From Enoplosus armatus (taxonomy: Eukaryota > Chordata > Actinopteri > Centrarchiformes > Enoplosidae): a DNA stretch of 64,000 bases. Below are positions 1-12,419 of this stretch, in pieces; the first letter of the stretch is position 1, and every line of letters starts with the position of its first letter. The notes under the pieces were generated by a model, which saw only the letters and a list, made by a program, of their open reading frames with translations, ran no database searches and was not told the DNA's origin. The stretch is from contig NC_092194.1 of the NCBI RefSeq assembly GCF_043641665.1, positions 1,116,001 to 1,180,000 of the forward strand. The letters are read 5' to 3'. The position numbers were made by a program, and so were the translations under genes.

Positions 1-28
1 GCCTCCAGCGCCACCGTGAGGCCAGGGC
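1..28 (+). repeat. Dispersed repeat fragment, GCGCCACC motif
   Basis: The window opens with CCTCCAGCGCCACCGTGAGG. A near-identical string with one change (CCACCATGAGG) occurs at about 43,092-43,111 inside the L2-type LINE. The two sites therefore share a short dispersed repeat. Only the edge of the element is inside the window here, so its class cannot be judged. Confidence 0.4.
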
Positions 29-1653
29 AATTGTTGAAATGAAACACTGGGCACGACGCACCAAAATTTTACAAAAGTTACAAAAAGTCAGAGGTGCATG
101 ACCGAGCGCTGCGACAACTTGCGGAGCCTCCACGCTCGGCACAAGAAGCATGATCACGTCATTTTACGGACCCTTCTCGCCAGGGACACCGCGTCGAGCA
201 TCCCCTCCGTGGACCTGGTGCTTTATTGTCAGGCATTTGTGTGAGAATATTTAGTCCAGAGGATAATAATGGAGCATCTAAAATGCCCGAATTGTGGTAG
301 TTTCAGATTATCTTGAAACAACTGAACAGGTGTTGGGGTTAGGGTCGTTTTCAGGGGGAACATAAATAACTATAAAAGGTGCGGAAAGTCTCATTTATGG
401 CTTGAGGTGATTGTGCTCCCTTGTGAATTGTCTCTATTTCCTAAAAATCTTCACTTCCTCAACACCTCCTGCAAAGCTTGTGCAAGGCAATGAACCTTTA
501 TATTGTGGTTATGTTGGAAAGTTCCCCGTGTGAATGTGTGAAACTTGCATGCAAACAATGTATATGCCGTAGTTCTATCCGCTCTCCTTTTTGGATAAAA
601 TAAACTGCACTGAAATCTGCTACAAGGCATGCAGGGACCACATGATACAGCAACAAATGTATTTATTTGGACTAATGGCTGGCGTGAATGTCTCGCAAAC
701 GTCATCTGACTTGTGGTGCTTTATTGTGAATTACTGTTGTGTAAGGACACTCACTGTAATATGCATTGGCAGACAGCTCAGAATATACGACAGAGTTAGC
801 TATAAAATGTATATACATATCAATTCCCAGCGGACACAAAATGGCGGCGGCGCTCGGCACAGCAGCAAGTTACTCTTTGCTGACAAGCAAACCTACTCAC
901 CACACTACAAACACACTCGTTAACGTGTGAACTGGTTATCGCCGGTTATCTCATTAATGTTGTTTGACACCCGACGACATACCTAATAAACGGGGGGAGG
1001 GGGGGGGGAGGTAAACACACTCGGAGTCAAATGTAGCTGAATCCTGATTGGTCTATATTTATAAGCAGTATATAAATTGTTTTTTTGTCAACGATTAAAA
1101 CTTCTATGAGGACACATTTCATAGTGACCACCACTTACCATATTGTCATTCATTCATCTTCTCATAGCAGCCGCCGTTTATAAATGGCTAATGAATGCTA
1201 AATAGGGGGGTCATCAAAGAGAAAACACGTGATGGACACCAAGAGAAAGAAGGAGGAATATAACCGCACGTTTTTGTACACAGCACTCGAACTTAGTGAA
1301 TAAACAGTCTCTCGCACACATCATTACATGGAGAAGCTAGCTGTCCCTCCTGGCAGACATTAAGACTCATTTCCCCTGTGTGAGCGGGTCGTCCCGGGGG
1401 CCCTTTTTTAAGCCCATGTTAAACGCTTTCCTCCCTCCCGAGTGTCATGCTGTAATCTGGGGGCATTTGGCGGGGGCAGATGCGTATTGATCGCGGAGGG
1501 GCGGATCTCCCAGTGTTGATGTATGGCCGTGGTGGGACAGGTGCCCCAGCCGCAGCTTCCCCAGCAGCACGTCAATTAATCTACTCGTGTCGTGTGATGA
1601 ACCAGCCGTGAATTACCCAACACTTCCTCTACAGCACAGTCCATAAACTGCTG

Positions 1654-1687
<34 letters not shown>

Positions 1688-2040
1688 GCATGTATAATTC
1701 TGTCTCCTTGTGGCTGGATATAAGTCATTATATGAACACAGTTTATTTCACCTCTGTGCATTCTGGTAAAACTGATGGATATTTTCTTTTCAACTTCCTT
1801 TTTTTTTTTTTTTTTTTCACACTCACACAGTCTGAGACATTCAGACTGGAGGCTGTGCCCATGGATAGCATTTGCAACTCTTATCGTGCTCAAGGGACCC
1901 TTAAAAGTTGTTAAAGGATCATTCCGGTTGAGGGAGGCTGCAGATTCAGCTGATAATTGTCTGTAGGTTCATCAATACATGCGACCTCATTCGCACTGTA
2001 ACGTAACATTCACATTTTAGTACATAGTTCTTGTTATAGA
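29..2040. other. Intergenic stretch without a recognised gene
   Basis: No ORF here has a recognisable domain. The stretch holds a G-rich run near 993-1009, a (CA)n microsatellite at about 1,656-1,685 and a T run near 1,798-1,817. A short string TTAAAGGATCATTCCGGTT near 1,911 resembles the left end of the MITE at 20.4 kb and may be a solo end of that family. Confidence 0.5.
1656..1685. repeat. (CA)n microsatellite
   Basis: About 15 uninterrupted CA dinucleotides are seen directly. Confidence 0.95.
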
Positions 2041-2044
2041 TCAG

Positions 2045-2575
2045 ATGTAGCAGCTTTAAGAATTTAAAGTAAGTCCAGCTGCCTGGGAACCAGATGAATC
2101 TGCAAGCTCGTGTTTTATTTGCTCTGGCTAGATGCGTCTGCCCCCCCCCCCCCCCCCCATCCAGACAGATTTCCATCCGGCCTGATTCATCTTGGGCCAA
2201 TCACAACCTAATATGGGGTGGGCGCCATTCAGGCATTTTTGGAAACAACCAAGATGGCTGCCGCTGATGTGGAATGTTCTGAATCGCGGCAGTTCACATT
2301 GCGTACAAATGGTAGGTGTTGGCTTCTAAGTGATGTCATACCAAACGTCTGTGTGTATTATGTTGGACCCGAAGCCATATGAATTGAATGTTGGAACTAG
2401 CTACCTAGCCTAGCAGACTACCGCTGTGTCACATGTTTCGTTGCTCAGATTGGTTGTAGCGTCCAGAGGCATTTCGGTCTGCGCCCGTTTGTGACGCCCC
2501 TTGGAAATCAAAAATGGACTGAGAGGTTCATTTGTGGAATTGGTCTGGCAATGCCAGGCTACCTTTGACTTAGCA
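2045..2575. mobile_element. Candidate non-autonomous element (weak)
   Basis: The right side ends in GGTCTGGCAATGCCAGGCTA, whose reverse complement begins TAGCCTGGC. The left side at about 2,078 has GCTGCCTGGGAACCAGA, a loose match in inverted orientation. No coding capacity is seen and no target duplication could be fixed. A poly-C run of 18 lies inside at 2,141-2,158. The ends are too diverged to assign a superfamily, so this is a low-confidence call. Confidence 0.25.
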
Positions 2576-2959
2576 CTTCACAGACATCTCAGCAATTATT
2601 TTGGTCATTTATGGCCAAGAATATACATTTTCTAAAATATCTTAAAATAGAACTTGAGGTCAAGAATGAACTTTCATGCTCAAGATCTGAGTTGTTTTAA
2701 ACGGGAAGTATCCTCTAAGAGGGGAATTTTACTCAGTCACCTTCCCTGTCTTACAGCGATACAGGTTTTTTTCTCTAGCCCCTAGGAAACCCCCACCCCC
2801 CAAAGTTGAATACATGCTCATGAAAACAGAGGTAGCCCAGGTCCTACCATTGCTTGGCAGCACCTGGAAATCCATATTCCTCATAGATGTTTGAACTTTA
2901 TTCGCCAAATATCTTCATTCTGTTTCTCCGTATTGTAATTTTACTATTGTTACTTCTGT

Positions 2960-3145
2960 CAACTCTGTACATATGACATTGCACAACTCCTCGAGGAGAG
3001 ATCCCTCCTCTGGCGCTCTTCCTGAGGTTTCTTCAATTTTCTTCCTGTATGGTCTAAGGATAGAGAGTGTCCTATGCTGCACAGGTTGTAAAGCACTCTG
3101 AGATAAATGTATAGGCTACATAATTCAAATTGACTTGACAAAGAA
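2960..3145 (+). repeat. Dispersed repeat with TTGACTTGAC-type 3' end, copy 1
   Basis: The sequence GAGAGATCCCTCCTCTGG, then CTTCCTGAGG, GGTCTAAGGA, TATGCTGCACAGGTTGTAAA and a terminal AATTGACTTGACA is matched in reverse orientation at 21,463-21,700. The simple 3' tail suggests the 3' end of a LINE or a SINE mobilised by one. The family name is not claimed. Confidence 0.6.
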
Positions 3146-3539
3146 TAAAAATGGTCTACGTTTGCACTTACACAGTTATTCAATTTCAACCCTAAACACA
3201 AAGTTCACCCCAAATGAGTGGGAACAACATTTCCTGCGGTCCAAACTCTTCCCCAGTCCACTCCTCACCGCAGAACCACCTGACACAAACCATTAGGTGA
3301 TTCATCCGAGGGTGCAGAGCCATCCATTAATCTCGCTACTCGGCCCGGGCGCCCCCCCCCCAAAGAATTATCTCGCCGGGTCCGACCTGCTGGTAAATAA
3401 TTGGAGCAGAAAGTGATCCTACCTCATTAATACAACTTGGATTAGCATAACTCACTGGCCTACTTACTACTTACTGCCTAAAAGCCATGCAGCCTGGTTC
3501 CAGACAGAGGTGTGTGAAAGTTTTGACAAAGAGCTTTAG

Positions 3540-3625
3540 AGGTGTTGGTCGTCTAGTCTAGTTCTTTACCCCTGTTTTCCAGTCTTTATGCTAAGCTAGG
3601 CTAACCGAGTCCTGGTCCCGGCTCC
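3540..3625 (+). repeat. Dispersed fish repeat fragment (ATGCTAAGCTAGGCTAACC)
   Basis: CCAGTCTTTATGCTAAGCTA followed by GGCTAACC is a motif I recognise from a very common teleost dispersed repeat. A probable opposite end of the same family (CACATTTTGGGAAATGCACT, GAGAGTTAGATGAGATGATC) is seen at 35.5-35.9 kb. The copy is short and has no coding capacity. Confidence 0.4.
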
Positions 3626-3629
3626 GTGC

Positions 3630-6157
3630 CTCCGCCCGGTAATCGTCGATTTTAGTTTTTTAGCGTTTTCATTTTCGACACAGTACTTCAAAACAAAGTA
3701 CTGTGTTTTAATGAAAAGAACGTTGCAGTCATCATCATATCACCGTAATAAATAAAAGTTAATCAATACCCCTTTCACTGACATTTTACAAATTGCTGTG
3801 TAGACTGCAGCAACATTATTTGATCAGATGAACTGGCAAACAACCTCTTCTGGCTTTAACTCTTCTGCTTTTATTTTTGTTTTTCTTATTATTTCGTCGT
3901 TCCATATTCAGGGGGCTGCCTTATCTTTTTAATTGTGTTTCGTACCGTTTTGTCTTTGAACACCGTTGTGCAATGTGCTTATTCATGTTTGCTGTTCAAA
4001 AACATGTTTGTTTGTACAGAAAACTGTGCAGGAAGAAAAAAAAAGGCACTTGTGTGTGTGGGAATTGATGCCGTATTAAACCTGGTTTGTAGTTATTTTG
4101 ACAGTGATGCGTGGGACAGTTGTAGCTTTTCTGTTTTCTCATTCTCTCTGTTCACCCCCCCCCCCTTGTCTCAGTATCCCATCTTCGTGCTTCTGGTTTG
4201 ACTTTCTTCCCATCCTCTCGTTTCCTGTCCCTCCATACCTGCAGGAGCGGTGGGTTGTGGCCAACATTCTCAGACTCTGCTGGACAATTAGATCAAGCTG
4301 AAGGAGAAACAGCCTCTCCAGGAGACCCTGACGTTGCCTGGATGTCGCAGAGCGGCTGTTCAACAGTCAATTAGTACAACGATGACTGAAGCAAATAGAA
4401 AAAACAGTATTATACTGTCTGACCAATCCAACAACCAGAGTCACTTCATGTGTTTGACCAGGTGTGCAGAGGTGTGAGGGTAGGCAGGGTTTGAAGAGGT
4501 ATAAAATGTTGGTTGGATGAAAGACCCTTTGGGCCCTAGTTAAACGATCGATAGCGCATGGCCTAAAGTGCATGGCGCAAGTTCATTTAGGGCGTGTCCT
4601 ACTCCCCTTTTGGTAGTTAAGCATGAAAATGACAGCCGCGTTGGTCGGAAACTAGCAATGACACTTGCGCCATGCTGCCCTTTAGTTTTCCCATCCGCTC
4701 TGTTGGCCAGGTCCCGAGGTGTCAAGATACCTCCACTGTTGCCCAGCGGGTTACAGGGGGGAGGTGACGGAATAAAAGGAAAGGATCTCTCTCAGTAAAA
4801 GAAACAGTCTGTCATGGCGATGTAATTTTAGTTGCAAGGAGGAGCCACCGGCTTCCAAATTCAAATCCCTCTGCTGTGAATGGCAACGATCAGCTGTCCG
4901 GCTGATGCGCGGAAATCTGCTTGCCGGATTTACAAACCGTGGAAGGCAGTTTTGGAGTTTCGTGGTTATTTCGCCGGACAGAAAGCGGGTCAAACTTAGA
5001 ATAAGTCATACCAGGCTGGGGGCACGCTTCCAAGTGGCTGGCGAGCGTAGAAGAAAAAAGGAGGCAGAGAGAGCGAGCCACCCTCAAAGACGTGGCCCTC
5101 TGTGGCCAATTTCACCCTCCCAAAAAATAAAAAACCCATCCATCCATCAAGTTCAGATAGTGTCATTGGCTTGTTGACATCAGCGGCTGACAACGTGACA
5201 CTCAGGCTGGAATGAAGGAGTTCTGTGCGCTGAAGTGCACCCTGGGCTAAGCCTAAAGCTATGAGTAAATTGGCTCATCCTTCCGCTGTTGTCTCCTAAA
5301 CAACAAAATGAAGCTGCGATGGTCAAAAGCATGACAACTGAGGGGAGACAGGAAGGTTAAAGAATAAGACCTCGCAACATTTCGGGGGGTGGGGGGCGCT
5401 GGCACGGCTGTGTTGCGAACGAAAGCAGTAACGTTTTCAGGGACGAGCACATAAAAGGGTTGCCTGGTACTACTGATGCGCCCTTACATTATGTTCTGCC
5501 TAGATCCATCTACCGAGATCAGGTCGTTCCTTTCATCCGCAGATCCAGACCAAGGTCATCAATGATTCAAAACCCTTAGAGGTCTCGGGCCATTTGAGCC
5601 GTTTTTGAATTCTTTTGATTTTGCCTTTATATACTGCGCAAAAAAAAAAAAAAAGTTTACCACTCCAATGTTTGGTATGAAATGCGGAAGTGCATTTGTT
5701 GAGGACTATTTTCAGTGGCGGATTCGACCGATCCTCACTTTCAAAACCCCTGCGCTCATGGCCCAATGTGATTGTGTGTGTTACCATGGTTACCAAAAGG
5801 ACTTTGCACAATTAAGTAGATTGCTCATATAGGTGGTTTAGAGGATCACTGACTTGACGGTTGCGACAACCGGCACGCGGGTTGCACATTTTAGAATAGT
5901 TTTAGCATTTTAATTTGGGGCTAAAAAAATCGCATACCTATTGAAATGTGAAAGACACGCAGCACTGTATCACGTCACGTGACGGTGGCGGTGTAAAGAC
6001 TTTGAGCATCACGCGAAATGCTCTGCTCTGGGCCTAAATATAGTTGTACTGGCCTTGTTGATCAGGTATCAAAGGTAAATATACCTTTTTTTCTTTTTTA
6101 GCGAATGACCAATCAACCTAACTCTCTGTTGCGACAAAAGGAGCCACCATGTTGGTT
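3630..6157. other. Intergenic stretch with one probable MITE fragment
   Basis: No gene is recognised. A fragment at about 4,530-4,715, beginning GGGCCCTAGTTAAACGATCG and rich in GCGCA/GGCGCAAG words, resembles a teleost DNA-transposon MITE. A poly-C run lies near 4,145 and an A run near 5,641. The ORFs of 60-92 codons here show no domain and are taken as chance. Confidence 0.4.
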
Positions 6158-6440
6158 TCAGAGAAAAAAAACCACATGAATTTCCCATGTTTTCCACACG
6201 CATTCACATGTGGATAATGCACATGTGAAATTTGAATGTGTGAAAATCACGTGGGAATTGGTGGTTTTGGAACATGTTCGTGGTTTAACGTGTGAAGCCC
6301 ATGTAAATTCCCATGTGAAACCAATGGGACTAAATGCGAAACCGTGTTGCAACATGCGGAGCCACATGTGGAAATCCTGGCCTCGCCTTGGTACCACATG
6401 CTATAATATGCGGTAACGCGTGGAGCACATGGTTTCGCAT
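6158..6440. repeat. Cluster of CACATG/CATGTG motifs
   Basis: At least eight CACATG, CATGTG or CACGTG words occur in about 270 bp, near 6,173, 6,205, 6,220, 6,249, 6,312, 6,363, 6,395 and 6,426. Three of them are the full palindrome CACATGTG. They are set in diverged repeats of a unit resembling CACATGTGAAATT. Spacing is irregular, so this is a decayed palindromic repeat rather than a clean tandem array. The ORFs on both strands here are by-products of the repeat. Confidence 0.6.
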
Positions 6441-8660
6441 TTAATGCCATAGATTTCGCAGGGGAATTTACTAACTGATGTTACAGGCTGCAAACTGATC
6501 AAGGAGCTGATTTCTTCACCGAAAAAAAACAACTTGAGAAGAGCATAAGAATTTTTTTTTAAACAGAGGCTTTGCCTGAGAGTGACCTTGGGTGATAGCG
6601 CCTAAGATCTCGGCAAGGGAAGCCCCCTTTGATGCCCTGCTGAGGATGGGGGGGGATGATGAAAACAATATCAGCCAGGGAGTCGCTGTAGACAGGATCT
6701 TAAAAAAGGAATGGCAGCTCAAAATGTAAGGAATGATGTTCTGATGCAATCTGATTTCAAATGAATAAATAAAAAAAGAAAGAAAGTCTGGACTTCAACG
6801 AGGAAAATAAAACATAAAGAAAGAAAGACGGTGTCATGGAGTATTAGGGCCTCTGTTAGGAAAAACAAGTGTAAGGTTAAGTACATTTACTTGAGTACTA
6901 CACTTACTGCAAGTACAATTCCAAAGGGAAATATCATATTTTTTTTTACTCCGCTTCACTTGATAGGTATAGCTGCTAGCTTTCAGAGTAGACCTCTAGT
7001 CAGGCGTGAGGTGAGGTGGGTGGAGCTATGCTGGATTTCAACTGATGTCACCAAACTCTGCGTACTGACAGGAATAAATACAGCTGTGAGTTGTCCAATA
7101 AAAGCAACACAGTCCCGCTGTCCTCGGGAAAGATCCAATGAGGCAAAAAAATGCAAAAATATTATACGATCACTATATAAAACGTGCTGGCTAAATAGAA
7201 TTTGCTGCACCTAGACCAGCCAGAAGCTTTCAAATGCTGCTTATAATTTAACGGATGAGTAGTAACAATGAAAAATATAATGGTGACAGAGCAGTTTGCT
7301 GGGAGTACTTTTACTTTTGATACTTGAAGGGAATTTTTCTGAGAATACATACATTTCGAAAGGCAGGACTTTTACTTGTCACGCAGTATGTTTACACTGG
7401 TGTTGCTACTCCTGCTTCAGTAAAGTATCTGACTGCTTCTTTCGTCGCTGGGGATTTTTGTCTTCTATTATATATAAGTTCATTCTCAAAATACAACTGT
7501 TTCTCAAAATATTTGACTTGACATGATATGACTTGATCTTTACTTGTAAATGTTCGACTTTATTCAGGAAACGTTAGAAGGTGTTTCTCCAAATATTGCA
7601 CCTCCAAATATTATTAATTTATTCTGGAAATATATCACTTTTTTACTGACTGTATTCGGGAAAATGAATTCAGTTAGTCGGCCTTTGACAAACTACACAG
7701 CCAATGATGACATTGAAGTATTCAAGGGATCCCCAATCAAGTTGCGGAGACACCTCAAGGACATTGAGAGGGATTTCCAAACATTTATCTTGTTTTTTTC
7801 TTTTCTTTTTTTTTTGTAGGCATATTGACTGCCGATCAGTAGGTTGGCGTCTCAAACATGCTAATTCAATCATTTGAAATTATATATAATTATAAATAAC
7901 AGAAAATGTGGGACGGCTTTCTCCAAAAAAAAAAACCAAACAAACAAACACATGGAAGATAGAGGGCTCTTTTTCTTGCTTGCTAATCCGCCCCTGACTA
8001 AGCCTTACCCTCATTAAAGAAACCCGACACTGATTGAACTGCCTGTCAACCCCCCCCCCCCGCCACAAGTCCTGACAAAAACCTCTTTGTTGTTGTCTCC
8101 ACTGCTGTCTGTCTGCGATCTGTTCTTCTATTAATAGTAAATAAAAAAGATGCAGGGGAAAGGCAGCAGAGCTGTGCTCAAAGGTCGAGGCACAGCGGAG
8201 GAGTGTGGGCTCAGACGGATGTCTGCAGCAATACATGATTATTAGTGTGTACTTGGATGCGAGCATGAAAAATATATCAGGGTCGTCGCAGCATGCGATA
8301 GATGCAACCTATCTTCAGGAAGGAGGGGGCCGCCCTGGATATGTGCACACAGGGGACTGCACATTATCTATATATTTTCACGTAAACCTGGAAATAATGA
8401 CAAGGTTTGAGGATTCAGAAACATTTAAAGTCATGACATGTAACGTGAAGAAGAAATGTTTAAGATTCTGCACTACTTTTTAGGTCAGCAATCGAATTTA
8501 AGCCCAACTGAACTCCTTTGAAACAAAAGGTCAGGTTTCCTTGAGTTGTGTCCCTTCCAATCGAAGCATGCGTTCAGAGGACACTCACGGTGGATCTGAT
8601 CACCTCGTCGGAGGCTCGTTCAAGTAACTCAGCCGGCAGCCGGTGTTGACCCGTTATAAA
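6441..8660. other. Intergenic stretch, nothing recognised
   Basis: The stretch is AT-rich with T and A runs (7,797-7,817 and 7,924-7,935) and a poly-C run near 8,050. Short ORFs up to 128 codons lack any domain I recognise. Confidence 0.5.
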
Positions 8661-8689
8661 TATGGCTGTGCTTCAAGTTTCCAGTAGAT

Positions 8690-9060
8690 CATCGACTTCG
8701 AATCGACTGCACCCTGACCACGGAGAGGCACCATTCCATTCTTCAGAGACACGCTGTAACCACTGGTTTGCTTCTTTGTGGGGAGGGATTCATACTGCAG
8801 CAGGACAAGGACCCCAAACACACCTCAGAGCTTTGCAAGAACTTCTTGAAGACCAAAGAAGACCAAGGAGTCCTGGCTGTCATGGACTTCCTCCCACAGT
8901 CACCTGACCTCAACCCCATTGAACTATTTATGGGGGGCACTTGAAGACTCTCTCTTCTCTTCTTTGGAACATTGTCAAATCATGCTGGGACAATATGGGT
9001 CATCAGGTTTGCGTCCATGCCAGCTGGAGTGCATGCTGTCATTAAAGCAAAAGGGATGGG
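8690..9060 (+). pseudogene. Tc1/mariner-superfamily transposase relic, DD38E type
   Basis: The plus-strand translation around 8,790-8,930 reads FILQQDKDPKHTSELCKNFL and later [12 protein letters not shown]. These are the second and third catalytic blocks of a Tc1-type DDE transposase, which cuts and pastes its own element. The second Asp codon is at 8,804-8,806 and the Glu codon at 8,921-8,923, with 38 residues between them. That spacing defines the DD38E group (known as Intruder) rather than classical DD34E Tc1. Upstream, LHPDHGEAPFHSSETRCNHW reads in another frame and the first Asp region is not seen. After the Glu, GALEDSLSSLLWNIVKSCWD-like coding needs a frameshift. No terminal inverted repeats were found, so this is a dead C-terminal fragment. 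Confidence 0.7.
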
Positions 9061-9069
9061 GGGGGGGGG

Positions 9070-9890
9070 GGCATACCAAATACTAAGATTTTTTCTGAAA
9101 GTCGTCGCTCGTGTCTGTCTTCAGGGTCAGCAGCTGTCAGTGCTTTCGTCAGCGCAGAGCTGTTGTTTTCATCTCCTCACCTCCACGGGTCGATGTTGGG
9201 GTCAGTTGCCGCCCTTGTGCACACAAGAGGACTCAACAAAATAAGAAAACACGCTAGCTGTCAAAGTCATAACACTCAAAAACGCAGCTACGCCTTCAGC
9301 AAAGCCCTGTTTACCATTCTGAACAGGCTGTAGAAAGAGCCGAAGCCTTTGTCTGCCCCTCAGGAGTCAGGAGGAGAGTCAAAGCCCCCCTGAGGCTATT
9401 ATGAGCGTTTGAATTAATTTCCCTGTCTGGGATCAAATGGTACAATCTGCGATGCATCAGGACTGGACCAATGCGCTTGTAGGCAAACGGCACACTGTGG
9501 GGCTGAGGAGCTGTGCTGGGGGGGTGATTAGGATGAGGGCTGGCACCGCCACTACGTTCGTGCTGTGCTTAGGGTACCAAGATGCCAGAGGGGGCACCGA
9601 AACTTGGCAATTACAACTTTTTCTAGCCTTTGCGGCGCTGGTTTAGCGGCCCAGGAAACTCACAGACCAATCGCACGCGTTGTAAATCATCTCACGCGAT
9701 GCTACTCAGCCAATCAAATCAAAGCTCAGGACAAAAAGGTCATGTGCTCGGTATTGTGTCTTGGAATTTGGGGATTTTAGCAACCAGAAGAGGGATTTGC
9801 AAGATTAAAAGTCCAGCGCCACATGAAGGTTTGTACATATATTCATGGTGCCCAGTGGATAAATTGCTTTTGATTTGCTTTTTCTCGAAG
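9070..9890. other. Intergenic stretch, nothing recognised
   Basis: A poly-G run of 14 (9,058-9,071) borders this stretch. No domain is recognised in the short ORFs. Confidence 0.5.
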
Positions 9891-9894
9891 TGCT

Positions 9895-10110
9895 GGAGGT
9901 TAACATTTGGTACGCGCATCCAGGATGGTCCCTCAGGATGAACTGTAATAACTTTGGTGATCCTCTGACTTTTTATCTGGTGCCATCATCGGGTCCACAC
10001 TTCAGTTTGTCCAATACTTTGGTTTCTGACCGAATACCTGCAGAACTGTTAATATCATTTACCTCAAAACACCGCTATGCAGGCAGACAGAGATGCTAGC
10101 GTGGCTCTAG
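9895..10110 (+). repeat. Dispersed fish repeat, copy 1 (CAATACTTTGGTTTCTGACC)
   Basis: The string CAATACTTTGGTTTCTGACC, then AATACCTGCAGAACTGTTAA, is closely echoed at about 24,160-24,210 (TTTTGGTTTATGACCAAGTA, CCTACAAAACTACTGACAC). Sequence at 22,960-23,142 (ATCTCAGCAAATATTG, GGTTTGGTACAGACATT) looks like the upstream part of the same family. It is non-coding and of unknown class. Confidence 0.5.
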
Positions 10111-11342
10111 ATAGAAGTCTTTTTTTTTTTGTTTTGTTGTTTTTTCTCTATATAATGGGTAAATGAAAATATTGACAATTGCCAATCAAGTTTCTACATC
10201 CCAAATGATCTTACTTGCCCCCCCCCCCCCCCCCCCCGCGCGCGCTGATCGTGACGAGACTATCTGGGACTGAGGTATGCTTTTGCTTTTTCTTCACCGG
10301 TTGAAAAAGCAGGAGATTTTATAAACGTACTCACTTTTTACTAATTAATTAATTAATTTCAATGTATGAAAATACCAACATTTTGAATGTAGTGAACTTT
10401 TAGGATTGTTGTTATTGGTGTGCAGGCCCCATACAGTTACTTCCATGTGTGATGGAGGGGGCCCTTCCGTGCGGTTCCTCGTGGTATAGGGGGGGTTGAG
10501 GCTCCCCTCTCTCAAAATAATGTGACATGCAGTGTGCTTAAAAAGTAGCTGGACCGCAGTAGTTCATATATATATCATCAAATCTGCCATTGTTACCGTT
10601 ACATTTCCACTGTGTGGAGAGACTACGCTGACGGGCTGGGGGTGTCAGATGTCTCAGCTGTACCATACATACAGTCTTTTTCGGTTAAGTGGATTTACTA
10701 AATGTAAAACCCTGCGATCGATGGTCTAGGGTTCCGAGTCACAGCCGCAGGCCAATCATTCCTCACTGACACCTCATGGTAGCTATGGCGACTACCAAGA
10801 GTAGTCTCGGGGAAATTTGGGGGTGTGGAGGCTACTGTCGGGCACTACATACAAACCGGGTGGTGTACTTGTAATTGCCTTTTTATTGAAAGACATGTGA
10901 AACTGTGTGTTTTAGTCGTTACACCTGACCATGTAACTAATAAGTAGATTCTCCCATTCATCCACCTTTTGTGAACAGATCCCTGTAATCCGGTCACACA
11001 TCCAGGAAATCCATTACTCCAACCCCCCCCCCCCCCCCCACACCCCACCCTGCACTAAAGCCTCCGAGCAGCTGTCCAGGTCACTGTGAGTTTACACACA
11101 CACACACCCACAAGCAGCCAGATTACAGTGACACGAACACAAACAAGGTGGTGGTGGTGGGGGGGGGGGGGGGGGGGGGGACGGATTCGGCATGTACGGT
11201 GATGAGCCTGCAGACGGATCTCGCCGGGAATTTTAATTGAATAGATTGGAATGGCAAGAGGCAGCAGCAGATGTGGCGCTTGGCAGCGAGCAGTTCGAGA
11301 AAAACCCAGAGAGTTGTGCACGTAGAGGTTATGAATAAACCA

Positions 11343-11379
<37 letters not shown>

Positions 11380-12300
11380 CCACTGAGAGAGTGGTTAATG
11401 GTTAGCAGTTATTTGCACAGTAGCATGTTATGGCCATACACTGATGCTTTATGTGAAGAGTTCAGCTCGGTGTGAAGAGCAAACTGAAGCTAAGACTTTA
11501 TCAACACAGCGCATGTGTGTGTGTGTGTGTGTGTGTGTTTGAACACATCTGAAGGTTATGTATTCCTCACACTGCGTATAAGCTGTTCAAAATGTCTCTC
11601 TGCCACGGGACATATAGTCAATTCAAGTCAATTTCTTCCCGAAGCTCAAGTCAAGATTCTGTTCTTCAATTTTTTTTTTTCTCTTCTTCAAACTTTTCTT
11701 CTTAAAAAGGATTCTTCCGCAGTACGTTAAGTTTAAACAATAGGAATATACATTTCGGCTCGTATTCAAACACACACACACACCCAATCGGTAGAAAACG
11801 ATCAAGAAAGAAAAATTGCGGCAGGTGCAATTGTGCCCCACTGCCTGTGCTGGATTGAATGATGTAGAAATGGCTGCAATCACGAAAAAAAAAAAAACCC
11901 ACGACTTCCTCTTTAATTGGATGCCAAACAGCAAATTGCGCTGAAACTCTTTGTAAATAGCCGTTTCCTATAACTCCATCATCTATCATATCCCCCCCTC
12001 ACACTCCAAACAGAAAGAGACTTGAGATCCACAACATTTCCTGAGTCGACGTTCAGTGTGTCCGATTCTGATTCAGAGCCTCCGCGGTTCACTTTAGCCC
12101 AGGGGGCTGGAGGTGGGGCCCCCGAGGAGGGGTTAGCCCGGCCCTGCTGTCTTTACTGTATGTACCTCCCATGCATTCATTGCTGTCAGTTTTATATGCA
12201 CAAGCCTCGATAGGTTACATATGAAAAGTCTCTCTTTATTTTATTTAACTATTAACTGTGCTTAACAGTTAATAGTTTTTTTTTTTATACAGTTAAAATA
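10111..12300. other. Region upstream of flrt2, microsatellite-rich
   Basis: No gene is seen. The region holds poly-C 10,218-10,237 (20), poly-C 11,023-11,039 (17), poly-G 11,159-11,180 (22), a (GT)n array at 11,345-11,378 and a second GT array at 11,515-11,538. Several short ORFs arise from these arrays and are ignored. Confidence 0.6.
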
Positions 12301-12305
12301 TATAA

Positions 12306-12369
12306 ACACACACACACACACACACACCTCCAACAAATTAGGGGGAGGGGGATAAAGGAGGCTGTGAGG

Positions 12370-12402
<33 letters not shown>

Positions 12403-12410
12403 TGTGTGTG
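12306..12410. repeat. (CA)n and (GA)n microsatellites before flrt2 exon 1
   Basis: A CA array at about 12,306-12,327 and a purine GA array at about 12,371-12,401 are seen directly. They lie just upstream of, or at the start of, the GC-rich promoter. Confidence 0.85.
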
Positions 12411-12419
12411 TCTCGGGGC

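Noticed and set aside
6516..6749. Minus-strand ORF with ITQGHSQAKPLF, considered as a transposon ORF1
   Set aside because: The resemblance was too weak and no neighbouring transposon blocks were found.
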